A DNA stretch of 64,000 bases from Candidatus Poribacteria bacterium (GCA_026706025.1 JAPOZO010000011.1:1-64000), one strand, 5' to 3'; counted from the first letter of the stretch, positions 52,353 through 59,937 are shown. Numbers and translations: made by a program. The notes: generated by a model not told the origin, from the sequence alone.

Positions 52353-52376
52353 ACCCTTCGCCATTTGGCGGAGCCT
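52353..52376 (+). repeat. dispersed palindromic repeat, copy 3
   Basis: Core CTTCGCC-ATTT-GGCGGAG; identical over 24 nt to the complement of 42744-42767. It touches the stop codon of the small leftward gene beginning at 52548. Confidence 0.75.
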
Positions 52377-52548
52377 ACTTATTTTTATAACACCACATAA
52401 AGCAGATAGCCCCTGCCTCGTCTTTCTCATAGCCAACTGCTACCAGCATGGCAACGAAGGCACTACGGAAGCCACGCGTATCTTTCCATTTTTCCCATGT
52501 ATCATAGCTTGGCCATTCCGCAGTATCCGTTTCCACGTCCGGAGACAC
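52375..52548 (-). CDS. 57-residue early micro-protein, GTG start
   Basis: This begins one base past the stop of the ParB-like gene (TGAGTG). VSPDVETDTAEWPSYDTWEK is acidic and aromatic, with a helical hydrophobic centre (AFVAMLVAVGY) and two late Cys. Translation is likely coupled. No family. Confidence 0.5.
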   Translation of the reverse strand: MSPDVETDTAEWPSYDTWEKWKDTRGFRSAFVAMLVAVGYEKDEAGAICFMWCYKNK

Positions 52549-54552
52549 TCAGGTTATCTCAGTCACCCAGTTCTCGCGCGTTTCAACATCGCGCTTCATA
52601 GATTCCAAAATATTGATCCACGCATTGAGCTGTGGCACAGGCATACTCTTACGGAAGGCTTCTGCTTCCGCTTCATCAAACTGATCCGGGAAAAGTCCTG
52701 TAATCTGACATAGATTTTCCACAGAGCAATCATAATGTATACATGCTCTTTCCAGACCGTACTTCATCCGAAAATCGTTGAGATTTAATTTCAAAAGTGC
52801 ACACACAAGCTCGCCAGCAACAGTATTCAAGCGGTTCGTATCACGGATAAGCATAACGAGGTTTGCGAGGATCTCCTCGGGGACAACCGAAAGCGGAACC
52901 GCACCCGGAGACCGGCTGTTATCTTCAAACCAGACACTATCACGATTCCCTGAGAAACACACTTTTATACTGATAACCTCGGCATCCGGCAGAATATCAG
53001 AAACGCGAAGCTCTTTTTGTATAGCGGTCTCCGTTGTTTCCTCCGGGACAGGTGCCTCAATCAACGGCTTCGGTACCGGGATTTTCTGAACCCAAGATGC
53101 GTCCGTTTTTATCGCGGTTGCGACCTCCCGCATCTGATACGCCTCACTCTCGATTGTCGCTGTGAACTTCCTTGCGGACGGCTCCTCGCTGTCGATAAGC
53201 TTCTGAAAGGTGCCAGCATCTTGTCGGCGGAACGCATCCGCATTGAATAGGAGTGTCGTTTCACCGACGGGACGCGGGTATGCCTGTACGGCTTCAATGA
53301 GCGATTTGCGGTGCTTACGCCAATCTGCCTCTGCCTTCTTTCGCTCTTTTTTCAGCGACTGTTCCTCGGCATCCATGAAGCCGGTAAGCCAATCTGCTTC
53401 GTCCTCTATTGCTGCGGTGACAGCATTGTGCGAATTGATAATCGCTTGAATCTGCTCCGCATCGCCAGACTTCCGCAGATCGGTATCGTAGTCGTACATC
53501 TCCATTTGGAAGTCCGTATACGGCTCACCTTGCGATCGGACGAACTCAGCGAACCTTTTGCGCATCGCTCTGAAAGGGGACGACCACTTATCTTCTTGCG
53601 GCGCATACGCCTTTTTGAAAACCTTGTTAGTGGTTTCAACGGCTTTCTCAAAATTCTCGCTAAGCGACTTGGCTACCCGATCCGCCTGCGTGGCATCCAG
53701 ACACGCCTGAAGGAACGCGGCATCTTTGGAAAGGACAAGGTTGTGGAGTTCTCGGAGCTGATTCATGGTGACATCTTCGTACGGATGCCAATAAGAATCT
53801 ACTTTCCATTCCTGCTTCATCCATGCCCGAACCTCATCCATACCGACATCGTGCGTCTCGCCTAACTCGGCGATGTCTATCTCTATGTCATCCCAAAAAT
53901 CGGATTTCTCGTCATCCGAGGCATCAACGAAAGGCTTACGGATTTTGACGATCTTGCCTGCTGCGTCCTTACGCTCCGGCGAGGCAGCCAATTCCCGAAG
54001 CCGTGCGAGCCGACCGTCGGACACCGCCCAGATCCTTAACTTCGGGGAATTGGTCTCCAGGAGTTCGACGACTTCAGCCCGCCACCGCCGGATGTTGGTA
54101 TCCGGGATATTCCAGAGTTCATGTAAGGCAGAATTCGTCTGCTCAAAGAATTTCGGGAGCAGTAAGAGCTGCGTAACAGCGGCGCGCTTCTCTTTGTTCG
54201 TGAAGGGTTGACCGATACCCGTATTCAGCGCAGGATCGAATTTGAAGTTATCGAGGTGCATCATCTCGATAAACGCTTCTTCCTTGCCGTCGTGAATGTG
54301 TGCCAACACCTTTTCGAGTTTCGCATTCGTGGCGGCGAGGGTGCGGTGCGCGCCACACGCACACACGTACGGTAACTCGGTTTCAATGTTGGCAAGGTTT
54401 TCAGATCGAAAAACATCTATCGGGAATTCAGGCAGGAACCCCTTATTCGTCATGGATTCCGTTATATCCAAGATGTAGTTCTGGTTGAGATCACGGTTAT
54501 TCAAAACTTCATAGACGTAAATCTCAGTAGGATCTATCCATTTCTTTTCCAC
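52549..54552 (-). CDS. large ParB-nuclease-like protein
   Basis: The 667-residue protein has an N-terminal ParB/Srx-type domain with CGAHRTLAATNAKLEKV (66-82); the GxHR motif binds or hydrolyses NTP in this fold. The remainder is long and helical (many Glu/Lys, for example EEQSLKKERKKAEADWRKHR). GTG start with AAGGAGAT upstream. It is far longer than partition ParB proteins, so it is more likely an early regulatory or DNA-processing protein than a segregation factor. No ParA neighbour is seen. Confidence 0.65.
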   Translation of the reverse strand: MEKKWIDPTEIYVYEVLNNRDLNQNYILDITESMTNKGFLPEFPIDVFRSENLANIETELPYVCACGAHRTLAATNAKLEKVLAHIHDGKEEAFIEMMHLDNFKFDPALNTGIGQPFTNKEKRAAVTQLLLLPKFFEQTNSALHELWNIPDTNIRRWRAEVVELLETNSPKLRIWAVSDGRLARLRELAASPERKDAAGKIVKIRKPFVDASDDEKSDFWDDIEIDIAELGETHDVGMDEVRAWMKQEWKVDSYWHPYEDVTMNQLRELHNLVLSKDAAFLQACLDATQADRVAKSLSENFEKAVETTNKVFKKAYAPQEDKWSSPFRAMRKRFAEFVRSQGEPYTDFQMEMYDYDTDLRKSGDAEQIQAIINSHNAVTAAIEDEADWLTGFMDAEEQSLKKERKKAEADWRKHRKSLIEAVQAYPRPVGETTLLFNADAFRRQDAGTFQKLIDSEEPSARKFTATIESEAYQMREVATAIKTDASWVQKIPVPKPLIEAPVPEETTETAIQKELRVSDILPDAEVISIKVCFSGNRDSVWFEDNSRSPGAVPLSVVPEEILANLVMLIRDTNRLNTVAGELVCALLKLNLNDFRMKYGLERACIHYDCSVENLCQITGLFPDQFDEAEAEAFRKSMPVPQLNAWINILESMKRDVETRENWVTEIT

Positions 54553-54618
54553 GTGTAAATCTCCTTGACTTCGGTTTCACGGCGTGATAGAATACACACC
54601 GCAAAACCGTTATAGGAA

Positions 54619-54635
54619 CTACGCTTTTTGCGTAG
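54619..54635. promoter_or_regulatory. small hairpin upstream of ParB-like gene
   Basis: CTACGC and GCGTAG pair around TTTTT, in the 110-nt leader of the ParB-like gene. May be a weak regulatory stem. Confidence 0.4.
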
Positions 54636-54663
54636 GGGTTTTGTAGGGGTGCTTATGCGCCCC

Positions 54664-54900
54664 TTATACTTTATCTGAACACGAAAACAAATTGAGTTGC
54701 CGCGGACGGGCGGGTGAGTCAAACAGCGCGGGCTGGATACCCGTACCGCCAGACGCAGCAAGCATCGTTTCGAGACTCTCAAATTCTTTGTATGCGTTAG
54801 GAACAGCGTCTTGGGAAAACAGGCGATACACATCGCCGTCAATCTCACCGTGTCCGATGACCTTCCCAACGCTGTCCATGAGTTGAAATTCTTTGACCAT
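54664..54900 (-). CDS. small early protein with beta-clamp-binding motif
   Basis: The 78-residue protein has a mixed N-terminus (MVKEFQLMDSVGKVIGHGEI) and a helical middle. Near the end PRQLNLFSC contains QLNLF, a match to the QLxLF sliding-clamp motif. The start is the ATG with GAAGG upstream. It may recruit or block the host clamp (inference). Upstream neighbour is a small HTH protein. Confidence 0.55.
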   Translation of the reverse strand: MVKEFQLMDSVGKVIGHGEIDGDVYRLFSQDAVPNAYKEFESLETMLAASGGTGIQPALFDSPARPRQLNLFSCSDKV

Positions 54901-54902
54901 CG

Positions 54903-55265
54903 TTATAGCCCTTCCTTCTCGCAGTGGTATTTCACTGACCACAGCGATTGATCTAACCGCACAGCGCATTCCTCGTAACTCAGCGGCGGATCCTGCGCGC
55001 GGTATGCCTTCAACCGATCTAACTTGTCGGGTGTCATCCGATTGACGCGTTCGGTCCAGGCGGTTTGTCTGCGGCGTTTGACTTCCGCAACCTCGTAGCC
55101 CCGTGTGCGTGCCACAAGGATAACAAGGTGTCGATCGACACTTGATCGCCCGACACCCGTTTTTTCGGCGATCTCGTCATACGTCAGCCGCTCCCAAGCA
55201 TCGTAAGGCGTGGTTGGATCCTCAAGCCACGCTTGGATCTTTTCTTTCGCGCTAACTTTCGCCAC
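54903..55265 (-). CDS. HTH DNA-binding protein
   Basis: The 120-residue protein contains two HTH-like segments: LTYDEIAEKTGVGRSSVDRH (about residues 27-46) and YEECAVRLDQSLWSVKYHC near the end, with a basic middle (RTRGYEVAEVKRRRQTAW). GTG start with AAGGAGG 9 nt upstream is preferred over an ATG that overlaps that SD. Likely an early regulator. Confidence 0.6.
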   Translation of the reverse strand: MAKVSAKEKIQAWLEDPTTPYDAWERLTYDEIAEKTGVGRSSVDRHLVILVARTRGYEVAEVKRRRQTAWTERVNRMTPDKLDRLKAYRAQDPPLSYEECAVRLDQSLWSVKYHCEKEGL

Positions 55266-55758
55266 CGTTCTGACCTCCTTCATCCGTATTCTCTTTCACG
55301 AAATCAGCAACGACATCCCCAACAGCGTGCCACATCTCCTGTATAGTCGTTTCCTGCATCGCGACTTCGTGGATGAAATGTAACGCAACAGCTTCTTTGC
55401 CACCACCATAGAGAAAAAACTCCAAGCAGATGACTTTATCAATATGGGTGCTGCTATTGCCGTTTGTGTTTTCTGTCTCCGAAACACGAGCAACATGGAT
55501 CAAGATCACCGAGTCGCCCGGATGCATCGCAATCTTGAACTCGCCCAACCGCTCCTGCGCAAAACGCGGCGTGTCGGGCATCTCGAATCCAAGTTGTTCA
55601 GAGAGCAGCGCAGCGATCTCCGCGCTGCGCAGATACGCTTTGAGGTTGCCATTGGCATGTGCATGGCTGACTTTGCCTTGAAACCTTTCAAAGGTCAGTA
55701 CCTGTATCTGGTAGCAACCTTCGGTAGGGTGAATATACTCGTCTGTAATGTGAATCAT
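55252..55758 (-). CDS. hypothetical early protein
   Basis: The 168-residue beta-rich N-terminal half (YQIQVLTFERFQGKVSHAHA; GDSVILIHVARVSETE) is followed by helical Glu-rich C-terminal residues. SD AAAGGAG precedes ATG. No family recognised; placed between HTH-type genes. Confidence 0.58.
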   Translation of the reverse strand: MIHITDEYIHPTEGCYQIQVLTFERFQGKVSHAHANGNLKAYLRSAEIAALLSEQLGFEMPDTPRFAQERLGEFKIAMHPGDSVILIHVARVSETENTNGNSSTHIDKVICLEFFLYGGGKEAVALHFIHEVAMQETTIQEMWHAVGDVVADFVKENTDEGGQNGGES

Positions 55759-56159
55759 GAAACTCCTTTCTTTGTGACATACACAATCCCATCCTCTTCC
55801 CGCTGGTGGATCTCCCCTTGTTTCTCAAGGGCAGCCAGCGCGGAGACGAAGTTGTAGGGCGATATATCGGTATCCATGTGAAACTGAATCTGGTTCAACA
55901 GTTGCGTTTTGGTGCATTCTCCGCCCCTATCCGTAAGGGCTTTCAGGATACACTTTTGATCCGCTTGATCGGTCGCATCCGCAAAGCCTTCAAAGTATAA
56001 ATGGATATTCTGATTTATAAGCAGTATTTTAACTTCTTCTTTGGGTTGTCCTGAAATAATAACCTTGCTGATGAGGTTACAATATTCATCAAACGATAAT
56101 CCGTTTTGACAGGCTTGTTTCGCGCCATCAATCAACCCTTCTTTATTCAAACTTGCCAT
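55755..56159 (-). CDS. winged-helix-like early protein
   Basis: The 134-residue C-terminal half reads LNQIQFHMDTDISPYNFVSA then LAALEKQGEIHQREEDGIVY, matching a winged-helix recognition helix plus wing. The N-terminal half is helical with a short hydrophobic patch. A DNA-binding regulator is likely. The start is the ATG right after the tetraloop hairpin; longer frames lack an SD. Confidence 0.55.
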   Translation of the reverse strand: MASLNKEGLIDGAKQACQNGLSFDEYCNLISKVIISGQPKEEVKILLINQNIHLYFEGFADATDQADQKCILKALTDRGGECTKTQLLNQIQFHMDTDISPYNFVSALAALEKQGEIHQREEDGIVYVTKKGVS

Positions 56160-56168
56160 TTCGTATGA

Positions 56169-56186
56169 GGGACGGTTGCCCGCCCC
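56169..56186 (-). repeat. GNRA-capped GC hairpin
   Basis: On the minus strand GGGGCGG/CCGTCCC (one G-U) is closed by GCAA, 7 nt after the integrase gene end and just before the next start. Confidence 0.6.
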
Positions 56187-56193
56187 TATCTCC

Positions 56194-56916
56194 TTACTTC
56201 GCCACACCCGTGACGTTATACCCGCGCTTGGCGAGTTCCGCAATCAGCGAATCATCGCTGGCACGGTGTACCGGTGTGGCTTGTTTCTTCTCTGTGCCTG
56301 CGACAAGCACAGACATCAGTTCGAGAGCTTCGCGTACTTCGGCATAATTGACACCGAGATACTTCTGTGTTGTGGCAACATTCTTGTGTCCGAGCATCTC
56401 TTGGACAACAAAAATATCGTTGGTTTGTGAATACAAGCGTTGCGCGAACGATTTACGCATCGAGTGCGTGCCGAGCTTACCGTTGAGTCCTGCCTTGTCA
56501 AACGCTGCCATGAGCGCGTCGCTGCCTGCCTGCGTGGTCATCCGCTTGGGTGTCCCATTTTTGTTCTTGACGCGTGAGACGAACAGCGGTGTGTCCTTAT
56601 CGACTGCGCCGAACAGCCCTGCCCTTTCCGTGTGCCATGCCATGATGTCTAACACCGCAGCCCGACCGTCCGCATTTAGCGGTACCGCGCGAGCCACCTC
56701 GCCACCTTTGACGATCTCCTTGTTGTAAAGCACATCTTTAACAGGCTTGTCGTTCTGCCACACATCGCCGATGGTGAGCGATAAGAGCTCATCAATGCGT
56801 CCACCGATGGAAACACCTAACAGAAACAGCGATCGGTTACGGATAGCGAACTGTCCCTCAAAAGATTCTGAAACCGCTTTGATTTCTGCGTTGTCAAGGG
56901 GTCGTGTGCCTTTCAT
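56194..56916 (-). CDS. tyrosine recombinase, catalytic domain only
   Basis: The 240-residue protein has all six catalytic residues: Arg40 (GGRIDEL), Lys70, His151 and Arg154 (HSMRKS), His177 (GHKN) and Tyr186 (KYLG). There is almost no N-terminal core-binding (SAM-like) or arm-binding domain, unlike full phage integrases (usually 300-400 residues). It may work with an accessory DNA-binding protein, act as a resolvase, or be a truncated integrase. C-terminal HRASDDSLIAELAKRGYNVT looks like an added dimer or regulatory tail. Coupled to a gene downstream of the P_L1 promoter. Confidence 0.8.
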   Translation of the reverse strand: MKGTRPLDNAEIKAVSESFEGQFAIRNRSLFLLGVSIGGRIDELLSLTIGDVWQNDKPVKDVLYNKEIVKGGEVARAVPLNADGRAAVLDIMAWHTERAGLFGAVDKDTPLFVSRVKNKNGTPKRMTTQAGSDALMAAFDKAGLNGKLGTHSMRKSFAQRLYSQTNDIFVVQEMLGHKNVATTQKYLGVNYAEVREALELMSVLVAGTEKKQATPVHRASDDSLIAELAKRGYNVTGVAK

Positions 56917-57275
56917 GGTGTGTCCTCCAGTTGTTTATCAATGCGTCCTAACAACAGGGTTCGGATCGCTTCTTGTCGTTCCGTATCCGCGATCCCTTGC
57001 TTTAGGGCAGCATCAATGTCATCAGCGGTGACCAAATCCCAGTGTCCTTTCTCGTCGAGTAAGTGTTTCACTACGTCTGCGCCTTGAAATGCAAGTTCGC
57101 AGAGCCATGACTCGTCAGAGTGAGGCAGTTCCCAACCCTGTGCCAGCAAATGATCCAACAACGAGGCGGGGCCCGACGTAGCGTGCCGATGCGCACCGCG
57201 CGAGAATATCAACAGACCGCTTTCAATGATAATCGTGTAAGGCGTACCGTCCAGCACACCCTCTAAAAGTTTCAA
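56913..57275 (-). CDS. first gene after early promoter P_L1, hypothetical
   Basis: The 120-residue protein has a beta-rich start (MKLLEGVLDGTPYTIIIESG) and a helical end with ADDIDAALKQGIADTERQEA. It is separated from the recombinase by an ATGA overlap. The short leader after P_L1 suggests strong early expression. Function unknown. Confidence 0.6.
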   Translation of the reverse strand: MKLLEGVLDGTPYTIIIESGLLIFSRGAHRHATSGPASLLDHLLAQGWELPHSDESWLCELAFQGADVVKHLLDEKGHWDLVTADDIDAALKQGIADTERQEAIRTLLLGRIDKQLEDTP

Positions 57276-57298
57276 TGTGTGTGTCCTCCTGTGTCCTT

Positions 57299-57327
57299 AT
57301 TATAGCATATCCCAATAGCAGTGTCAA
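57299..57327 (-). promoter_or_regulatory. P_L1, leftward consensus sigma70 promoter
   Basis: Read leftward: TTGACA, 17 nt, TATAAT, all matching consensus, with TGC in front of -10 (extended -10). A second TTGACA lies just upstream. The last 17 nt, TTGGGATATGCTATAAT, are identical in P_L2 at 61011-61039. Transcription starts near 57292, 17 nt before the first gene. Confidence 0.85.
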
Positions 57328-57347
57328 TAATAATGTCAATTATTTTT

Positions 57348-57371
57348 ACAGGGGCAGTCACCTGCCCCTGT
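57348..57371. repeat. 10-bp hairpin upstream of P_L1
   Basis: ACAGGGGCAG and CTGCCCCTGT with loop TCAC, between the upstream gene's stop and P_L1. It could end transcripts arriving from the right; no U-run follows on the minus strand. Confidence 0.55.
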
Positions 57372-57386
57372 TTCCGTTTATCGGTG

Positions 57387-57611
57387 TTAGAGTTTTGCTA
57401 ACTCGGCTTTGGCGAATTCCACGTCCATCTTGTCGATTTGCGATAACATGTCCTCGATCTCAGCGACTGGCATTTCCACTTCGTCAGCGTTCAGCGCAGC
57501 AGACAGCACAGTGGAAAGCGCGCGCAGCGATTCCCGGTCAAGATAGACCAGTTCGTCACCGCGGCTCCAGCAGATATGGAATTTGTCTCTCTGAAAATCA
57601 TAATTTGGCAT
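57387..57611 (-). CDS. small early protein
   Basis: The 74-residue protein has a beta segment (DKFHICWSRGDELVYLDRES) and a helical acidic C-terminus (AEIEDMLSQIDKMDVEFAKA). Preceded by one copy of the exact 30-nt repeat hairpin. No family. Confidence 0.58.
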   Translation of the reverse strand: MPNYDFQRDKFHICWSRGDELVYLDRESLRALSTVLSAALNADEVEMPVAEIEDMLSQIDKMDVEFAKAELAKL

Positions 57612-57629
57612 CGTTTGCCCCTTCTGTTA

Positions 57630-57659
57630 GTTGTGGACGCGACCGAAGCCGCGCCCTGT
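57630..57659 (-). repeat. exact 30-nt intergenic repeat with UUCG hairpin, copy 1
   Basis: Identical to 57984-58013. On the minus strand GGGCGCGGC pairs with GTCGCGTCC (two G-U) around TTCG. The closing C-G gives the very stable C(UUCG)G loop. Lies just upstream of the gene starting at 57611. Confidence 0.8.
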
Positions 57660-57662
57660 TTG

Positions 57663-57968
57663 TTATTCTTTGGTCAGGCTGTCCCCTATATTCTCAATCG
57701 TGCCATCAACAACATCAGCAATAAAAGACGCTAAAATGTCTTTATCTATGTCAACGCGTAGGCAATCCCTCAAAGCAGCACCTAACGTCACCAATAGCGT
57801 TGCGTCCTGCTTGAACTTTGCCTCTTTATGCTGTTTGGCTGCCTCTGGCGTGTGTCCGAGTTTTTGATAGTCCTGTAGAGACGGCAAATAAGCCCTTACA
57901 ATTTCCCCTACTTTTTCGCGCGTCTCATAGGTATATCGCAATTCTTTGTTTTCGTAAAAATAACCCAT
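57663..57968 (-). CDS. small helical early protein
   Basis: The 101-residue protein has MGYFYENKELRYTYETREKV then long helices with Gln/Lys-rich AAKQHKEAKFKQ and LVTLGAALRDCLRVDIDKDI. The second exact 30-nt repeat precedes it. No known domain. Confidence 0.58.
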   Translation of the reverse strand: MGYFYENKELRYTYETREKVGEIVRAYLPSLQDYQKLGHTPEAAKQHKEAKFKQDATLLVTLGAALRDCLRVDIDKDILASFIADVVDGTIENIGDSLTKE

Positions 57969-57983
57969 TTTTTTATCCTTCTG

Positions 57984-58013
57984 GTTGTGGACGCGACCGA
58001 AGCCGCGCCCTGT
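57984..58013 (-). repeat. exact 30-nt intergenic repeat with UUCG hairpin, copy 2
   Basis: Second identical copy, immediately upstream of the gene starting at 57968, in the same relation to its start as copy 1 to its gene. Confidence 0.8.
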
Positions 58014-58025
58014 GTTCTTTGTTAG

Positions 58026-58349
58026 TTAAAAGAGTGTGGTTTGTTCTGCCTCTGTATCCCCGAAAAGCGTGAGTTGCTTCGTGAGTTGCTTCGGTGTGTG
58101 TGTCTCCACTGCTGGCAATTCGGGTGCTTCCGAGGGGAGATCGCAATCTGTCAAGATCGCTGTCTCTGCAACCGTGATAGTCTCCTGTCCGATGCGTCCC
58201 GCGTCGCGCTGGCACAAGCGGAACGTTACGGCGTGTCCAAACGGATAGAAATTAGGGTCTGCCTGTGTCTCGATACGCTCACCAGAGACAACCATAAATT
58301 CATCTCTGCCGTTGCGTCCGATGCCTTCAAGGATAATCAGTTCGTCCAT
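58026..58349 (-). CDS. early protein with double C-terminal clamp-binding-like motif
   Basis: The 107-residue beta-rich N-terminal domain (GRDEFMVVSGERIETQ) precedes a tail KQLTKQLTLFGDTEAEQTTL ending in Phe. QLTLF matches the QLxLF beta-clamp motif and QTTLF is a near match. Phages encode clamp binders that hijack or stop host replication; function here is inference. A stable hairpin (58358-58379) lies right upstream. Confidence 0.55.
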   Translation of the reverse strand: MDELIILEGIGRNGRDEFMVVSGERIETQADPNFYPFGHAVTFRLCQRDAGRIGQETITVAETAILTDCDLPSEAPELPAVETHTPKQLTKQLTLFGDTEAEQTTLF

Positions 58350-58357
58350 TGTGAAAT

Positions 58358-58379
58358 CGGGGAGACTCGCGCCTCCCCG
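58358..58379. repeat. 7-bp GC hairpin before gene start
   Basis: CGGGGAG/CTCCCCG with an 8-nt loop, in the leader of the clamp-motif protein gene. Confidence 0.55.
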
Positions 58380-58392
58380 TCCTCATGCTTTG

Positions 58393-58473
58393 CTAAATAA
58401 AACCTTCTTCCTTGAGTGAAACGAAAATCCCATCTCCGATCACGATGTGATCTAATACCTTGATGCCGATCTA
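58393..58473 (-). other. in-frame RadC C-terminal continuation beyond an amber codon
   Basis: After the stop (TAG, complement of 58471-58473) the frame continues IGIKVLDHIVIGDGIFVSLK and ends EEGFI, then TAG. This matches the RadC C-terminus (family LDHIIIGDG-type ending). A single base change (from TTG or CAG) would restore a full-length protein. Confidence 0.75.
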
Positions 58474-59448
58474 GTTGCCTGCTTCTATCAACTGCTTTGT
58501 CGCCCTGATGTCCTCCTGTGATGGCTGCGGATCGCCTGATGGGTGGTTATGTGCCAACACGATAGAATTCGCGCTTTCCTCTATGGCAAATCTGAAAATC
58601 TCGCGCGGGTGGAACACTGAAGCGTTTAGCGTGCCTTCAAATACGGTTGTTTCGTTTAGCACCTTGCCCCACTTCAAGTCACTGGCAATCTCGCCCGCTT
58701 TGCCTGTGCTGGTAACACCGCCCTTTGTATCAAGTGCCAACACGACAACGATTTCTTTCTGAAGATACCGCAATTTAGACATAAGCAGTTCGGCGACATC
58801 GCTCGGCGCGGTGATCTTCGGTTTCTCGGCATGGAACCGCGCAAGTCGCTTGCCTAACTCAAACGCTGCCGCTATCTTCTCGGATCGCGCTTCGGTCAAG
58901 TTCGCGATCTGCTGCAGCTGCTTCGGTGTGCTGTTCGCCATGCGCGCAAGGTTGTTTTCATAAGAGACAAGCATTTCCTCAGCAACGACCAACGGCGCGC
59001 CGCTCACTTTCGCGAATAACTCTGTATCGCTCCAGTGTTCAATATCGCGCTGTTTCGCCTTGCCCCTGATCTCTGAGAGTATCCGCTTTTCGGCGGCTGC
59101 TTCTTCCTTTAGCGTTCTCGCTTCCGCTTCGGCTTCGGTCTTCGCGTCAACCTCGCCCTTGACTTCCTCCACAAACCAATCTGGCGCGATCGGCTCAAAA
59201 GTCCGCTCTCGGTAGATCGCACGCTGTAAGTCCTCAAGGTCGATCAGTCCGTTCAAGTCATCAGCAACACCGCCGAAATGCACGCTGATCTGCTCGTGTT
59301 CCGCGCCTGTTTCCTCGTCAATCTCCGAGTAGCCCGAAAACTTGACAATCTCCACTTGTCGCTGTGCCTGTGTATCAAACAGAATATGCCCAATATCCAA
59401 GTCATCAACGCCTTCGTCAAAGCGCGCTTGCGATAATTCTATACGCAT
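58471..59448 (-). CDS. radC: RadC-like JAB/MPN protein, ended early by TAG
   Basis: The 325-residue protein has an acidic N-terminal extension (about 120 residues), a HhH-like region (SDTELFAKVSGAPLVVAEEM and EARSEKIAAAFELGKRLA) and the JAB+ motif AHNHPSGDPQPSQEDIRATK. Its missing C-terminal 25 residues are present after an in-frame TAG (58393-58473). SD AAAGGAT precedes ATG. RadC proteins are JAB-fold, and their exact role in phages is uncertain. The metal motif is intact, so it may still function, or translation may read through the stop. Confidence 0.75.
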   Translation of the reverse strand: MRIELSQARFDEGVDDLDIGHILFDTQAQRQVEIVKFSGYSEIDEETGAEHEQISVHFGGVADDLNGLIDLEDLQRAIYRERTFEPIAPDWFVEEVKGEVDAKTEAEAEARTLKEEAAAEKRILSEIRGKAKQRDIEHWSDTELFAKVSGAPLVVAEEMLVSYENNLARMANSTPKQLQQIANLTEARSEKIAAAFELGKRLARFHAEKPKITAPSDVAELLMSKLRYLQKEIVVVLALDTKGGVTSTGKAGEIASDLKWGKVLNETTVFEGTLNASVFHPREIFRFAIEESANSIVLAHNHPSGDPQPSQEDIRATKQLIEAGN

Positions 59449-59475
59449 GATAAAATATCCTTTGAGTAAGAGAAT

Positions 59476-59510
59476 GGACGGCGCGGGTTGTAGTAATCCC
59501 GCGCCTGTCC
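59476..59510. repeat. 12-bp GC hairpin before radC
   Basis: GGACGGCGCGGG and CCCGCGCC-T-GTCC with a 10-nt loop. On the plus strand TTTTT follows; genes here run leftward, so this may also stop transcription coming from the left. Confidence 0.6.
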
Positions 59511-59514
59511 GTTT

Positions 59515-59688
59515 TTAGATAACATGTTCGACAAAATTTTCGTGGAACTCCATCAAGTCCATCATGCCGAATTCATCTAAATATTCGACCTCTACCACAT
59601 CATCATAAACCTCTAAGACAACGCCCGTGACTTCAAAGCCGTTTTCATTGACCGCCACCGCGTCACCGCTCGCGAAATTCTTTTCCAC
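59515..59688 (-). CDS. 57-residue acidic micro-protein, GTG start
   Basis: MEKNFASGDAVAVNENGFEV leads to an acidic tail (DDVVEVEYLDEFGMMDLMEF). GGAG precedes GTG by 9 nt. SH3-like acidic mini-protein; could mimic DNA, inference. Confidence 0.55.
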   Translation of the reverse strand: MEKNFASGDAVAVNENGFEVTGVVLEVYDDVVEVEYLDEFGMMDLMEFHENFVEHVI

Positions 59689-59787
59689 TGGTTAATCTCC
59701 ATGTGTAAGATCGCGCTTGATACCTGCACCAGAACCGCTGGCACTTAACCCACGCCTCGAGTATCAACCGCTTATTCTGTGGGATTT

Positions 59788-59810
59788 GGCGCGCCCCGAA
59801 GGACGCACCC
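59788..59810 (-). repeat. UUCG-capped GC hairpin
   Basis: On the minus strand GGGTGCGTCC pairs with GGGCGCGCC around TTCG (wobbles included). Between the small acidic gene and the interrupted gene at 59815-60174. Confidence 0.6.
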
Positions 59811-59814
59811 GTTT

Positions 59815-59937
59815 TTATGGTAGAGCCTTAACAGCATCGTGAAAATTAGCGTCTGTCAATTCCGCTTTGACTTCTTCAAGCGATTTGCACGCCTTGATGG
59901 CTTCCACGCCGCTCTCGACGCGCCCGATCTGGTTTTA
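59815..59937 (-). other. in-frame coding-like continuation beyond an ochre codon
   Basis: After TAA (complement of 59935-59937) the frame runs NQIGRVESGVEAIKACKSLE, then EVKAELTDANFHDAVKALP and TAA. CAA to TAA would explain the break. A GTG in NQIGRVESG could alternatively start a separate 30-residue ORF (SD GAGAG). Confidence 0.55.

Noticed and set aside
57348-57371. Intrinsic terminator upstream of P_L1
   Set aside because: The stem is strong but the leftward strand continues with A-rich, not T-rich sequence.
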